From Ferruginibacter sp. (lineage in GTDB: Bacteria; Bacteroidota; Bacteroidia; Chitinophagales; Chitinophagaceae), in contig JAHBTN010000007.1 in NCBI GenBank assembly GCA_019638575.1, positions 62,001 through 126,000 of the forward strand: a DNA stretch of 64,000 nt, read 5' to 3'. Both the position numbers and the translations under genes were made by a program. Shown here in pieces: positions 16,078-25,520 of the stretch. The notes under the pieces are model-generated. The model was not told where the DNA came from and did not search any database. It worked only from the letters and a program-made list of their open reading frames with translations. Within the stretch, counting starts at the first letter, position 1. Each line of letters starts with the position of its first letter.

Positions 16078-18072
16078 TCAAAATTTCATTTTTTGTATTC
16101 TTACAGCATTCAAAATTGCCAGCATAGCAACTCCCACATCCGCAAATACAGCTTCCCACATCGTTGCTAACCCCCCTGCACCTAATATCAACACAATCAC
16201 TTTTACGCCAAATGCAAGCCCTATATTTTGCCATACAATTCTATTGGTGGCTTTGCCGATATTAATTGCTTGTGCAATTTTAGATGGCTGGTCAGTTTGA
16301 ATAATTACATCTGCTGTTTCAATAGCTGCATCGCTCCCCAATGCACCCATCGCAATGCCTACATCACTTAATGCCAGTACCGGTGCATCATTGATGCCAT
16401 CACCAACAAATGCTACTACATTCATTTTATCATGCTTTATAGCTTCCACCTTTTTAACTTTATTCTCCGGCAATAAATCACCGTAAGCTTTATCAATGCC
16501 TAACTGCTTTGCAACTCTGTCAACTACAGCCTGTTTGTCTCCGCTAAGCATTGTTGTTTCTATATTAAGTTTATGCAATGCATCAACAGCTTCTTTACTG
16601 TCTTCCTTTATCTCATCTGCTATGATTAAATACCCGGCAAGTCTTCGGTTGACAGCAACAACAACGATGGTGTCGGATATTTTTCTCAATCCGTCATTTA
16701 CAGGAACTTTCATCATATCCATCAGCTTTACATTACCTGCCAGCACCTCTTTCCCATTCACATTTCCCTTTAATCCATGTCCGCTTATTTCCTCCAGCGT
16801 ATCAACCAGTAGTTTATCAAAACTATTTCCGGCATATTCAACAACCGCCTTTGCCACCGGGTGCGTAGATTTTGCTTCTAAAGCAGCAGCTAAAGGCAAC
16901 CATTCTTTTTGAGGAGTATCATAGCTCTCAACTTCCTGTACTTTAAAAACTGCTTTGGTAAGAGTTCCTGTTTTGTCCATCACTACCTGGTTAATTTTGG
17001 TCATTAAATCCAAATAATTAGAGCCTTTGAATAATATGCCATTTCGGGAAGCAGCGCCAATGCCCCCAAAGTATCCAAGGGGAATTGAAATAACCAATGC
17101 ACAAGGACAACTGATTACTAAAAATATCAAAGCCCTGTAAAGCCAATCATTAAAAACATAATTTTCAATAAAAAAATAGGGAATTAGTGTTATACCGATA
17201 GCAAGGAATACAACAATCGGTGTATATATTCTTGCAAACTTCCGGATGAATTGTTCTGTTTTTGCTTTTCGCTTAGTGGCATCCTGGACTAAAGTCAATA
17301 TTCTTGCAAGTGAACTATCATTGAACAGTTTTGTAACTTTTAACTCTACCACTTTTTCCTGGTTAATCATACCTGCCAGCACTGATTCACCTTTATTAAA
17401 AGTTGTAGGTTTACTTTCGCCGGTTAATGCCGAAGTATTAAATGAACTTCCTTCACTTAGCATTTCGCCATCCAGCGGAATTCTTTCACCAACTTTTACC
17501 TGAATGGTTTCACCAACTTTTACATTTTCAGGTGGGAGATTAACGTAAATGCCATTTCTTAATACATCGGCACTGTCTGGTCTTACATCCAGCAAGGCTT
17601 TAATACTTCTTTTAGCACGGTTAACAGCAGCATCCTGGAATAATTCTCCCACTGCATAGAAAAGCATTACCGCAACACCCTCGGGGTATTCACCGATATA
17701 GAAAGCACCAATGGTGGCCACACTCATCAGGAAAAACTCTGTGAATACGTCACCTTTGATAGCCGTCTTAATCCCCTTCATTACTACGGGTAACCCAACG
17801 GGAACATAGGCAATAATATACCATGACAAACGCAACCAACCTGAAAACCAGGATGGGGTTGGTTTTATCCAGTTATCAATAGCGATACCAATTATCAGCA
17901 ATACAATACTGACAATGGACGGTAACCAGGGCTTTATTCCTTTGGCATCGTCATCACCAGAATTACCTTCTCCTTTTCCCATGGTAATTACTTTTGCTTC
18001 AGAGAGTTTTTCATCCAGATCACAGCAAGCTTCCTTTTCTGCAATTTTCGTGTCATCATTTTCATGTGCCAT
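16078..18072 (-). CDS. Zn/Cd/Pb-exporting P1B-type ATPase
   Basis: The 664-residue protein has all P1B-ATPase landmarks: the metal-site helix ISCPCALVISIPLG, the phosphorylation loop VMDKTGTLTK, the P1B-specific KSTHPVAKAV with the His-Pro pair, and the hinge GDGINDAPVLALSD. SCPCALVIS followed by IPLGYFGGIG is the ZntA/CadA pattern for divalent Zn, Cd and Pb rather than Cu. The N terminus has no HMA domain, only a short acidic, Cys-containing stretch (KEACCDLDEK), then several membrane helices. It sits in the inner membrane and pumps metal to the periplasm. Neighbours are a methyltransferase upstream and the exported protein downstream. Confidence 0.93.
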   Translation of the reverse strand: MAHENDDTKIAEKEACCDLDEKLSEAKVITMGKGEGNSGDDDAKGIKPWLPSIVSIVLLIIGIAIDNWIKPTPSWFSGWLRLSWYIIAYVPVGLPVVMKGIKTAIKGDVFTEFFLMSVATIGAFYIGEYPEGVAVMLFYAVGELFQDAAVNRAKRSIKALLDVRPDSADVLRNGIYVNLPPENVKVGETIQVKVGERIPLDGEMLSEGSSFNTSALTGESKPTTFNKGESVLAGMINQEKVVELKVTKLFNDSSLARILTLVQDATKRKAKTEQFIRKFARIYTPIVVFLAIGITLIPYFFIENYVFNDWLYRALIFLVISCPCALVISIPLGYFGGIGAASRNGILFKGSNYLDLMTKINQVVMDKTGTLTKAVFKVQEVESYDTPQKEWLPLAAALEAKSTHPVAKAVVEYAGNSFDKLLVDTLEEISGHGLKGNVNGKEVLAGNVKLMDMMKVPVNDGLRKISDTIVVVAVNRRLAGYLIIADEIKEDSKEAVDALHKLNIETTMLSGDKQAVVDRVAKQLGIDKAYGDLLPENKVKKVEAIKHDKMNVVAFVGDGINDAPVLALSDVGIAMGALGSDAAIETADVIIQTDQPSKIAQAINIGKATNRIVWQNIGLAFGVKVIVLILGAGGLATMWEAVFADVGVAMLAILNAVRIQKMKF

Positions 18073-18135
18073 AATATTTTATTTAGCGTTTGTTATATTT
18101 TATAATTCCGGTTATAGATAAGTCAGTAGTGCTTT

Positions 18136-18774
18136 TCATAAAGGATGGATTTTAGCAAGATGCATGAACAGGCATAAAATAAAATCTTGTTCCTTATCAA
18201 AAGGAGTAAAATGTTTGTGCCGAACACACCAGATTTTTTTAAAAAATGGACTGAATACATTAATAAGTGACTCTTCGTTATACTGTTTTACATTGAGGCC
18301 ACTGCATTCGGAAGGACCATCGGTACTAAAAGTACCTAATGAAAGAAAGCCGTGATCTCCAATTGCATTACGAGCAACTGAAATGTATTTTTCAATTTCT
18401 GCTTCGTTTGTAACAAAATGAAATGTGGCCCGATCGTGCCAAAAATCAAATTGTCTTTCTGGCTTAAACTGAATGACGTCGCATACAACCCAGGTAACTT
18501 TATCTGCCTGGCTGCCAAGCCGTGTTTTTACTTTTGTTATAGCTGTTTCCGAAATATCGAGTGCGGTAATATTTGTATAACCTCGCTTTAATAAGTGATC
18601 AACAAAATAACTTGTGCCACATCCCACATCAATTATCGCTGCATTTTTAGGCAACAGCATTTTTTGAATTTGATTTAAGGATATATATGGAACTTCTTCT
18701 GTCCAACTCAGTTCGCTTGGCTGGATGTAGTGATAAATTTTTTCCCAATGGTTTTTATTATTTTGATCTTTCAT
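18136..18774 (-). CDS. Class I SAM-dependent methyltransferase (paralogue of 48712 gene)
   Basis: The 212-residue protein starts with HWEKIYHYIQPSELSWTEEV and has the SAM-binding motif I AAIIDVGCGTSYFVDHLL near residues 45-62, the acidic ITALDIS motif II, and a conserved FDFWHDRATFHFVT segment. The gene at 48712 has the same landmarks (HDRAVFHFVT, GTFSEKGPEKCSGLPV), so the two are paralogues. Substrate unknown; the presence of copies in two separate metal-resistance blocks suggests metal or metalloid methylation or a related detoxifying step, but that is inference. Gene spacing of 11 bp to the next methyltransferase implies one operon. Confidence 0.8.
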   Translation of the reverse strand: MKDQNNKNHWEKIYHYIQPSELSWTEEVPYISLNQIQKMLLPKNAAIIDVGCGTSYFVDHLLKRGYTNITALDISETAITKVKTRLGSQADKVTWVVCDVIQFKPERQFDFWHDRATFHFVTNEAEIEKYISVARNAIGDHGFLSLGTFSTDGPSECSGLNVKQYNEESLINVFSPFFKKIWCVRHKHFTPFDKEQDFILCLFMHLAKIHPL

Positions 18775-18785
18775 TTTACAAGATT

Positions 18786-19442
18786 TTAAGATTTTTTAGA
18801 AGATATAATTGATATACTGCCCATCATGGTTGGAATACGTTGTAATTCTTTTACTGCAACAAAGTCTGCATCAATTATCATAGACGGAAGTAAGCCCTTT
18901 ACATTTGATTTTGTAGTTGAGAAACCATCTAATAATTGAACGATATAAAAAAGCCAACGGATGAATATACTGTTGGGTTTACCCCAATCAGCAACTACAA
19001 ATTGACCGCCCGGCTTCAATACTCTAATTATTTCATGGAATGTTTTTTTCTTATCATCATCACTTAAATGGTGTAGCATAAGGCTGGAAAGCACTACGTC
19101 GAAATGATTATCAGCAAAAGGCAGTTTAAAAGAAAGAGCTTCTTTAAGATTGATATTGAGTTTGGCTTCTTTGATTTTTTTATCTGCAATAGCCAATATC
19201 TTTACATCACCATCAATACCTGAAACTGATGCCCCCGGGAATTCCTTCTGCAGCATGATGGCAAGCGTTGCAGTGCCGCAGCCTACATCTAATATCCTTT
19301 CGGGCCTATGATTAATTATAGAAGCAATTAACAGTTCCTTCCATACCTTTTCCTTTAGGAACTTACTTATTAGTTTGTCGTAGAATCGAGTAAGCCAATT
19401 ATATTTTAGCGCCGGGATGTAATTTGGATTTTGTATTTTCAT
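18786..19442 (-). CDS. Class I SAM-dependent methyltransferase, UbiE-like (paralogue of 38268 gene)
   Basis: The 218-residue protein has motif I RILDVGCGTATLAIMLQ near residues 50-66, motif II GIDGDVKIL, LSSLMLHHLSDDDKKKTFHE and VLKPGGQFVVADWG, the pattern of the UbiE/COQ5-type class I methyltransferases. It is clearly related to the gene at 38268 (IPALRFRWLTPFYD against IPALKYNWLTRFYD at the N terminus, and the same GLLPS/ELI end region). It leads a two-methyltransferase unit before the Zn/Cd ATPase. The substrate cannot be read from sequence. Confidence 0.8.
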   Translation of the reverse strand: MKIQNPNYIPALKYNWLTRFYDKLISKFLKEKVWKELLIASIINHRPERILDVGCGTATLAIMLQKEFPGASVSGIDGDVKILAIADKKIKEAKLNINLKEALSFKLPFADNHFDVVLSSLMLHHLSDDDKKKTFHEIIRVLKPGGQFVVADWGKPNSIFIRWLFYIVQLLDGFSTTKSNVKGLLPSMIIDADFVAVKELQRIPTMMGSISIISSKKS

Positions 19443-19565
19443 AACGATTATTTTTAATTAACTACTGTCTCCTGCTTTACAACTACACAATTTTTTAATC
19501 ATTTTATTTACCTTCTGCAGTTAGGTTCAACAATTTTTATACAGGTTTACGCTACCTAAAAAGGT

Positions 19566-19603
19566 AAGTAAACGCTGACTAAACTATTGGCCAGCGTTTA
19601 CTT
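19566..19603 (-). terminator. Probable terminator of the sulP-mgtC transcript, in a gene-free gap
   Basis: aagtaaacgctg and cagcgtttactt form a perfect 12-bp stem with a 14-base loop; on the minus strand it is followed by acctttttagg. It lies in the 317-bp gene-free gap 19443-19759. That gap also holds smaller palindromes (accttg-ctac-caaggt near 19675-19690) and presumably the promoter of the methyltransferase gene. Confidence 0.6.
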
Positions 19604-19759
19604 CATCTTCTTTCATTAAAGGCAAACATTGAAATGTTTATTCCTTTCAATTAAGGATGAAAGAAGAATGCATACCTTGCTACCAAGGTTTTTCAATAGT
19701 ATTTTTGATTCGTTTATCCATTTGAGATTTATTTAATTTTAATACCACCATTTTAAGCC

Positions 19760-20227
19760 TTACTCAGTATTATACTCATCATTATGCTTACTTAGCATTT
19801 TATTCTTCCATTTTACATACCATTTCTGATGATGTAGTGACAGCAAAAAATACAAGGCTAAGGAACCTACTACAGCAATGATGAACATATTTAAACCCAC
19901 TGCCACACCCACTGCCGCCGTACACCAAACAGTGGCCGCGGTAGTTAACCCATATGATGTGCCTACACTGCTGTTGCGGTATATAATGCCTGCACCCAAA
20001 AAACCAACCCCGGTAACTATGTTTGCTATTATTCTTGAGGCTGCGGTTACATCACCGGTAATATGTACCGCTACCGAAGTGAAAAGCGTAGCTCCAATAC
20101 AGACAGCAGCATAAGTTCTTATACCGGCATCAAGACCATGCCTTTCTCTATCGAAACCAATGAATGCGCCTAAGAGAAAAGCGAACAATATTTTAGAAAC
20201 AATGATTAATTCTATTTGTACATCCAT
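19760..20227 (-). CDS. mgtC: MgtC/SapB family membrane protein
   Basis: The 155-residue protein has the MgtC/SapB core: LGAFIGFDRERHGLDAGIRTYAAVCIGATLF near residues 19-49 with the conserved E-R-x-x-x-x-A-G-x-R-T, and later GVGFLGAGIIYRN. Several membrane helices follow. MgtC proteins sit in the inner membrane and are tied to magnesium starvation and ATP synthase control in other bacteria; whether that holds here is unknown. It begins 32 bp after the SulP-carbonic anhydrase gene, probably in one transcript. Confidence 0.85.
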   Translation of the reverse strand: MDVQIELIIVSKILFAFLLGAFIGFDRERHGLDAGIRTYAAVCIGATLFTSVAVHITGDVTAASRIIANIVTGVGFLGAGIIYRNSSVGTSYGLTTAATVWCTAAVGVAVGLNMFIIAVVGSLALYFLLSLHHQKWYVKWKNKMLSKHNDEYNTE

Positions 20228-20259
20228 AATCTGCTCTTATTTTATTTACCAAGAATATT

Positions 20260-22455
20260 TTAATTATTATTAATTACATATTCATTAAATATTACCTCGC
20301 CTGTAGCAGTATCATAATAAGCAGCTACAAGCCCTACCTCCCCTTTATTTTTTTGCTCCCTTATGTAGCTGCTATTTTCAAGAATAGTGGCTACCGAATT
20401 TTCTGTATTCAAATGCGTTACTTTTTCAGAAAAAGCTTTTTCATTATCTAAAGCCAGCTGAATATCAAGAAAGCAGGCTTTATCAACAGCAGGCATTATT
20501 TTTTGTGTAATTGAATCTATGTTGCCTCCCTTTATAGAATGAATAGCAGCACCTACAGCACCACAATTGGAGTGCCCCATCACCACAATTAATTTTGCGC
20601 CAATTTCTTTTAGTGATAACTCTATGCTGCCGATAATTTCTTTGCTGATAATGTTGCCAGCAATACGGATGGATATAACATCGCCCAGGTTAGCATCAAA
20701 AATAAGTTCAGATGAAGTTCTGGAATCAATGCAACTTATGATAACTGCCATTGGAAATTGACCAGACGAGGTTGCATTGACCTGGTGACGGAAATACTTT
20801 TCATTCCATTTTCCCTGCCTGAAACGTTGATTGCCCTTTTTTAATAAATCCACTATCTGTGCCGGGTTTAACATTTTTTGCGCCTGCCTGTCCAGCACAT
20901 TTACAAATTGTATATGATCTGAAATCTGATATTTATCTTTAACTCCTATTATATTTAGTTTAATATTTTTTTCCGGGGCGACTACTTTTTTAAAATCTAC
21001 AAAAAGTTCCAGCACATCGCTATCAATATAATCGGCATAGCTTGCATCAATAATTACATTTGCATATGCAGGCACTGACCAAAGTGTATTTTTTATCCTT
21101 GCCTTGTTTAAGAAAGACACCTGGTTAGGTAATTCTATCCTTATTACTTCACCGTTATGCAGGGTATCTCTTTCAATGGAGAAAGGATTTTTATAATTAC
21201 TTTTCAATAAGTAGAATAAACTAACGGCCAAACCTATCAAAATCCCTATCAGAAGGTCGGTAAATATGATCGCCAAAATAGTTACTACAAATGGAATAAA
21301 CTGGTTCCGTCCTTTAGCAAACATCTCCTTTAAGATGGATATTTTGGCAAGCTTATATCCTGTTACAATCAATATAGCCGCTAATGAAGCGAAAGGAATT
21401 AAATTTATTATAGGGCTTAAAAGAAAGATAGCTAGAAGCAAAAATAAACCATGAATGATCGCTGACATTTTTGATTGCACACCAGCATTGATATTAACTG
21501 AACTACGAACGATAACTGAGGTGACAGGTAAACCGCCAACAAGCCCAGCCATTATGTTTCCTACGCCTTGTGCCACCAATTCCCGGTTTGGTGGCGATTC
21601 CCGCTTATGTGGGTCAATATTGTCAACTGCTTCTAAATTTAATAATGTTTCAAGCGAAGCAACTATGGCAAGTGTTATAGCTGTTAGCCATACATTGTAA
21701 TTTGCAAACGCACTAGCAGAAGGGAATTTAATAAAAGAAGCTAGATCGGAAATATTTGTGGAGGGAAGGTTCACCAAGTGGACTTGCCGGATAAACAAAG
21801 CTGGTACGAAGTTTCGAAAAAATTCATTTACACCTATACCAAGAAGCACAACAAATAGAGAAGCCGGGAAAAATTTGAGTTTTTTAAGTGGCGTTTTATC
21901 CCAAAACACTAAAACACTGATAGAAATTACACTAACAATTACTACACCTGGGGTAACATGAAAAAATGTATTGAACAGATGTGAAAATGTATTTTCACCA
22001 TTTGATTGAACAAAAGAAAAATCATCCTGGTGGGTGCCATCATATCCAAAAGCCTGTGGTATTTGTTTAAGAATAAGCAATACACCAATAGCAGCGAGCA
22101 ATCCTTTAATTACGTTTGATGGAATATAGTTTGCAATAATACCAGCTTTTAACAACCCACTTGCCAACTGCAAAAAACCAGCAATAAATAAAGCAGCCGA
22201 GAACAACTCAAAGCCACCGAGCTTTGTTATTGAAGCCAGCACTACAGCTGCAAGGCCTGCAGCAGGGCCGCTAACACTAGTTTCTGATCCGCTTAAAAAG
22301 CCCACTATTACACCTCCGATGATACCGGAAATAATACCTGATAGTAAAGGCGCTCCTGAAGCCAGCGCTATTCCCAAACATAAAGGAAGTGCTACCAGAA
22401 ATACTACCAATCCTGCTGGAAAATCATATTTTAATTTTGAAATTGAAATTGCCAT
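20260..22455 (-). CDS. SulP anion transporter fused to beta-carbonic anhydrase
   Basis: A 731-residue fusion. Residues 1-400 are a SulP permease (LVVFLVALPLCLGIALASGA, SGSETSVSGPAAGLAAVVLA and about ten membrane helices), about 415-525 form a STAS-like domain (VIIDASYADYIDSDVLELF), and about 545-725 are a beta-carbonic anhydrase with zinc-site motifs ISCIDSRTSSELIFD and VVMGHSNCGAVGAA, giving Cys-Asp-Arg and His-x-x-Cys. Such fusions probably couple bicarbonate transport to CO2/bicarbonate conversion at the inner membrane. All zinc ligands are intact. It lies upstream of mgtC and downstream of two stress-type genes. Confidence 0.92.
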   Translation of the reverse strand: MAISISKLKYDFPAGLVVFLVALPLCLGIALASGAPLLSGIISGIIGGVIVGFLSGSETSVSGPAAGLAAVVLASITKLGGFELFSAALFIAGFLQLASGLLKAGIIANYIPSNVIKGLLAAIGVLLILKQIPQAFGYDGTHQDDFSFVQSNGENTFSHLFNTFFHVTPGVVIVSVISISVLVFWDKTPLKKLKFFPASLFVVLLGIGVNEFFRNFVPALFIRQVHLVNLPSTNISDLASFIKFPSASAFANYNVWLTAITLAIVASLETLLNLEAVDNIDPHKRESPPNRELVAQGVGNIMAGLVGGLPVTSVIVRSSVNINAGVQSKMSAIIHGLFLLLAIFLLSPIINLIPFASLAAILIVTGYKLAKISILKEMFAKGRNQFIPFVVTILAIIFTDLLIGILIGLAVSLFYLLKSNYKNPFSIERDTLHNGEVIRIELPNQVSFLNKARIKNTLWSVPAYANVIIDASYADYIDSDVLELFVDFKKVVAPEKNIKLNIIGVKDKYQISDHIQFVNVLDRQAQKMLNPAQIVDLLKKGNQRFRQGKWNEKYFRHQVNATSSGQFPMAVIISCIDSRTSSELIFDANLGDVISIRIAGNIISKEIIGSIELSLKEIGAKLIVVMGHSNCGAVGAAIHSIKGGNIDSITQKIMPAVDKACFLDIQLALDNEKAFSEKVTHLNTENSVATILENSSYIREQKNKGEVGLVAAYYDTATGEVIFNEYVINNN

Positions 22456-22581
22456 ATTCTGCTATGCTTTATTATTTTTATATTAAGTTTTATCATCAAG
22501 ATAAAAACATGCTTATAACCATTACTAAATACCTTCCAATCAGCATTCTGTTCTAACCTATCTAATCGTACCGGTTACTTA

Positions 22582-23037
22582 TCACAATTTTGAGATACAA
22601 GTATTAACGTCTTCTTCCAAATTCAGAATCCATACCCTGGCCTTCTCTCTATCGGTCAAATCAAAATACTTTACAGTTGCTTTTGCAAAAGGTTTCATAA
22701 CTGAACGCATCCATTTTTCCCACTTTGTGCTTCCAACTATTGCAATCCTTTCTATATCTTCAGAATGTGTGAAGTTCATACTGCCATAATTGGTTTCTAT
22801 TATCCCATCTTCCCAAAAACCGGTTGAATTTGAAATAAGGCAATCATCCATTTCAAAATACCATCTGACTTTTTTTCCGGCATTGATAATGTTATGAATA
22901 AGGGGATGAATTTTTTCATAATCATTGATGCCCAACAAATCGTTTGCTTTTGTTGCTATAATATTTTTTTGTGTAAAATCTAAAAGCTGTAACATAAATA
23001 ATGTTTTTTTCAATGAGGTCAACTGACGATAAATCAT
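22582..23037 (-). CDS. SpoIIAA-like (STAS-related) protein
   Basis: This frame gives 151 residues; a second in-frame ATG gives a start at MLQLLDFTQKNIIATKAND, which is closer to the usual family start. The body, with YEKIHPLIHNIINAGKKVRWYFEMDD, FTHSEDIERIAIVGSTKWEKWM and YFDLTDREKARVWI, is the SpoIIAA-like family of STAS-fold proteins seen widely in environmental bacteria next to stress genes. Function unknown. The longer frame overlaps the stop of the universal stress gene by 4 bp, so the two are translated together. Confidence 0.8.
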   Translation of the reverse strand: MIYRQLTSLKKTLFMLQLLDFTQKNIIATKANDLLGINDYEKIHPLIHNIINAGKKVRWYFEMDDCLISNSTGFWEDGIIETNYGSMNFTHSEDIERIAIVGSTKWEKWMRSVMKPFAKATVKYFDLTDREKARVWILNLEEDVNTCISKL

Positions 23038-23507
23038 TTTCTTTCATCCTTTGCTTCTTGTTTTCGTACTATCAAGACCGAACAGGAAGCATGTAAAGCC
23101 ATTGACTGGGAAACGGATCCCATCAGAAAACGGGAAAAAGCTCCCCGCCCGTGAGATCCCACCACTATTAAATCAGCATCAAATTCAGCAGCTGCTTTTA
23201 AAATGATTTCCTTAGGCGAGCCATTGACTACTGCCGTATCAATGGCTAAAGCAGGATTTTTTTCTTTCAAAAATCCGGCAGCATTACTGACTGATTCTTC
23301 CGCTGACTTTCGGGCAGCAGCAGTCATTTCTTCGTAATAGCCGCCAATTCCGCCTGCCGGTCCGGGGGCTGGCATTATTAAAATCGGGAAACTTTCAAAA
23401 ACTGATAAAACACGGATTTGAGTCTCAGAATTATGCGGCATTTCGGCAAGTTGTTCAACTGCCTTTTTGCTATACACAGAACCGTCCGTTGCTAATAGAA
23501 TTTTCAT
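23034..23507 (-). CDS. Universal stress protein (UspA family)
   Basis: The 157-residue protein is a single UspA domain: MKILLATDGSVYSKKAVEQL at the N terminus and the ATP-binding loop GSHGRGAFSRFLMGSVSQ near residues 120-137, followed by the SVLIVRK end strand. The G-x2-G-x9-G-S motif is intact, so ATP binding is expected. It is the first gene of a unit with the SpoIIAA-like gene and perhaps sulP-mgtC. Confidence 0.9.
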   Translation of the reverse strand: MKILLATDGSVYSKKAVEQLAEMPHNSETQIRVLSVFESFPILIMPAPGPAGGIGGYYEEMTAAARKSAEESVSNAAGFLKEKNPALAIDTAVVNGSPKEIILKAAAEFDADLIVVGSHGRGAFSRFLMGSVSQSMALHASCSVLIVRKQEAKDERK

Positions 23508-23568
23508 GATTTTTTATTTATTGATTAAGCTTTTCTTTCTTTGCATAACACTTCATTAAGAGTATATT

Positions 23569-24162
23569 TTAATTGCTGACTAACATATTCATAAGATCTT
23601 CTTTGCCTTTAAAATTTTTAGGACTTAAATTCAGGCCTAACAGCTTGTTAACTATTTTTATTATGCTACGTTTTGTGCTTGTAGTCCAAAATGTTACTGC
23701 CGGGATGTACATGGCATCCTGCTGAAATAAAAGTGAGTTATAATCTATAGACGATGTGTTTCTATCGGGACTATAGCTTTTGTCATATATACTTATACCC
23801 AAAGTGTCTTTCACCAGCCTCCACAATTGATTATCATACCCGGCTAATCGATTAAAGAGCACATTATCGCCATAGTTATTTACTATAATCTTTTGCAGTA
23901 AAGTATCCTTATAACTAAACCATTTGAGTATCTGATTTTGCTGTATCTGTACACCGCCTTTTGAAAATAAGAGTTCACCGCTTATAGTCGAGTCCCGATA
24001 CTGCACACGTCCTGAACCCTTAATGAAGTCAATGAACTTATTGTTCTTTTTCCTGCTGGAATTAATAAGTGTAAAAATTGAAGCATTACTTCTGGCCTGA
24101 GCAAGTACTTCAACTCCTTGTTCGGTGAGGATGATTGTAAGCAGAAATAGTATCTTGTACAT
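23569..24162 (-). CDS. Hypothetical exported protein
   Basis: The 197-residue protein has a signal peptide (MYKILFLLTIILTEQGVEVLAQ) and then a beta-rich region (GSGRVQYRDSTISGELLFSK, LLQKIIVNNYGDNVLFNRLA) and a C-terminal helical part ending NLLGLNLSPKNFKG. Like the exported protein at 15483 it is of a type common in Bacteroidota and not assigned. It lies just downstream of the CusB-type adaptor gene, separated by a long hairpin. I cannot name a function. Confidence 0.5.
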   Translation of the reverse strand: MYKILFLLTIILTEQGVEVLAQARSNASIFTLINSSRKKNNKFIDFIKGSGRVQYRDSTISGELLFSKGGVQIQQNQILKWFSYKDTLLQKIIVNNYGDNVLFNRLAGYDNQLWRLVKDTLGISIYDKSYSPDRNTSSIDYNSLLFQQDAMYIPAVTFWTTSTKRSIIKIVNKLLGLNLSPKNFKGKEDLMNMLVSN

Positions 24163-24200
24163 ATAAAATTGCTTAAGTTATTATTCTTCTTTCTTTGGGT

Positions 24201-24269
24201 GGGTTCGGAAGCCCTGCTAACTCAGGTTTTCCATTTTTAAAACGGGGCAACAATGCAGGGCTCCGACCC
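24201..24269 (-). terminator. Long imperfect hairpin after the adaptor gene
   Basis: gggttcggaagccctgc (24201-24217) pairs imperfectly with gcagggctccgaccc (24255-24269) across a 37-base loop, just after the adaptor stop at 24278. It may end the efflux transcript; the long arms and loop are like the inverted repeat at 4236. Confidence 0.45.
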
Positions 24270-24277
24270 ATATTATT

Positions 24278-25492
24278 TTACTCTTCTTCTTCTACATTAT
24301 TCATCTTTGATAATAAATCATAAGCCCCGTTAATTACTATTTTGCTGTTTTTGTTAAAGCCTTCAGGTAAAATAACTTCCGTGTATCCATTTTCTGAAAC
24401 ACCGGTTGTTACTTCAATTCTTTTAAAAACAATATGCTTTTTGGCTACTTCATTTTTACCCTTATCAGCCGGATTTTCTTCATCTTTAATTTCATCGGCT
24501 GCAATAAAAATGTATGACTTACCTGCAGATTGTACGATTGCTTTATCAGGCAGCGCCGTGGTGGTTGCAACTCCAGTTTCTACAATTGCTTTAAGGTACA
24601 TGCCGGGTAACAAGTTTTTATCTTCCTGCAAAAGATGCCCATGTACCCTGACAGTTCGTTCGGCACTGATTTCCCTGCCAATTAGATGCACTTCAGCAAA
24701 ACGTTCCTTAGTTTCATTATTTAACACAAAACGGATTTTCTGCCCAATTTTTAATTTGGGTACATCCTTTTCAAAAATGGTAAGTTCTGCATGCAAGTGA
24801 CGGGTGTCTACTATTTCGAATAGCTCTTGGTTAGGATTTACAAATTTTCCTATGTTCACAAGCACCTTAGTAACATAGCCTGAAATGGGGGCATATATAT
24901 TTGCCTTGCCAGAAATATTACCGGCATTGATTTTGTCGGGATTAATATTTATCAATTGCAGTTTTGATCTTAAGCCCTGCACTCTTGCCGACATACTGTT
25001 AAAATCACTGCTTGCTTTTTGCACCGTTTTTTTAGCATTTACATTTTCTTTTGCTAATTCCTGCTGGCGATCTAATTCTTCGTTCAGGTAAACCAACTGG
25101 CTTTTATAATCCAGATAATCTTGTTGTAGTTGTATAAATTCTGGATTTTCCAAAACAGCAATTACTTCACCTTTTGATACCGGCATACCTTGCAACAGTT
25201 CAGTATTTTTTAAGGTGCCCCCGTATGGAGAAGAAATTGTTATCAATTGTTGGGGAGGAACATCCAATACCCCAGAGGCCCTGATAATACTGTTTAAATT
25301 CTTTTCTTCAATAGTGCCGTATTGCAGACCTACTGTTTTAAACTGCTCCTCTGTCAAATCCACAGAATTTGCATCTTCTGCACTTGTTTCTTCTGCAGTA
25401 ACTGCTTCAGCATTTCCCTTTGAAGAACAGGCGGAAAATAATATGCCAGCAAGGAAAACCAGAATAAGTGAACCGAATAATATCTTTTTCAT
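24278..25492 (-). CDS. RND efflux periplasmic adaptor (CusB/CzcB type), lipoprotein
   Basis: The 404-residue protein starts with a lipoprotein signal (MKKILFGSLILVFLAGILFSAC, lipobox cysteine at 22). Its body has the membrane-fusion-protein order: a lipoyl/barrel strand TISSPYGGTLKNTELLQGMPV near 80-100, a helical hairpin LQQDYLDYKSQLVYLNEELD, then the second lipoyl half IYAPISGYVTKVLVNIGKFV and a beta barrel (LHAELTIFEKDVPKLKIGQK). It lacks the N-terminal HMBD zinc-ribbon-like units seen in the two adaptors at 38934 and 40134. Metal specificity (Co/Zn/Cd or Cu/Ag) is not fixed by sequence. It forms a unit with the CusA-TolC fusion upstream. Confidence 0.9.
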   Translation of the reverse strand: MKKILFGSLILVFLAGILFSACSSKGNAEAVTAEETSAEDANSVDLTEEQFKTVGLQYGTIEEKNLNSIIRASGVLDVPPQQLITISSPYGGTLKNTELLQGMPVSKGEVIAVLENPEFIQLQQDYLDYKSQLVYLNEELDRQQELAKENVNAKKTVQKASSDFNSMSARVQGLRSKLQLININPDKINAGNISGKANIYAPISGYVTKVLVNIGKFVNPNQELFEIVDTRHLHAELTIFEKDVPKLKIGQKIRFVLNNETKERFAEVHLIGREISAERTVRVHGHLLQEDKNLLPGMYLKAIVETGVATTTALPDKAIVQSAGKSYIFIAADEIKDEENPADKGKNEVAKKHIVFKRIEVTTGVSENGYTEVILPEGFNKNSKIVINGAYDLLSKMNNVEEEE

Positions 25493-25520
25493 AATGAATT
25501 ATTTAATGTTTTATGTTTTA

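Noticed and set aside
16078-18072. Copper P-type ATPase for the gene at 16078
   Set aside because: The SCPCALVISIPLG context and lack of HMA domains fit Zn/Cd/Pb exporters better than CopA.
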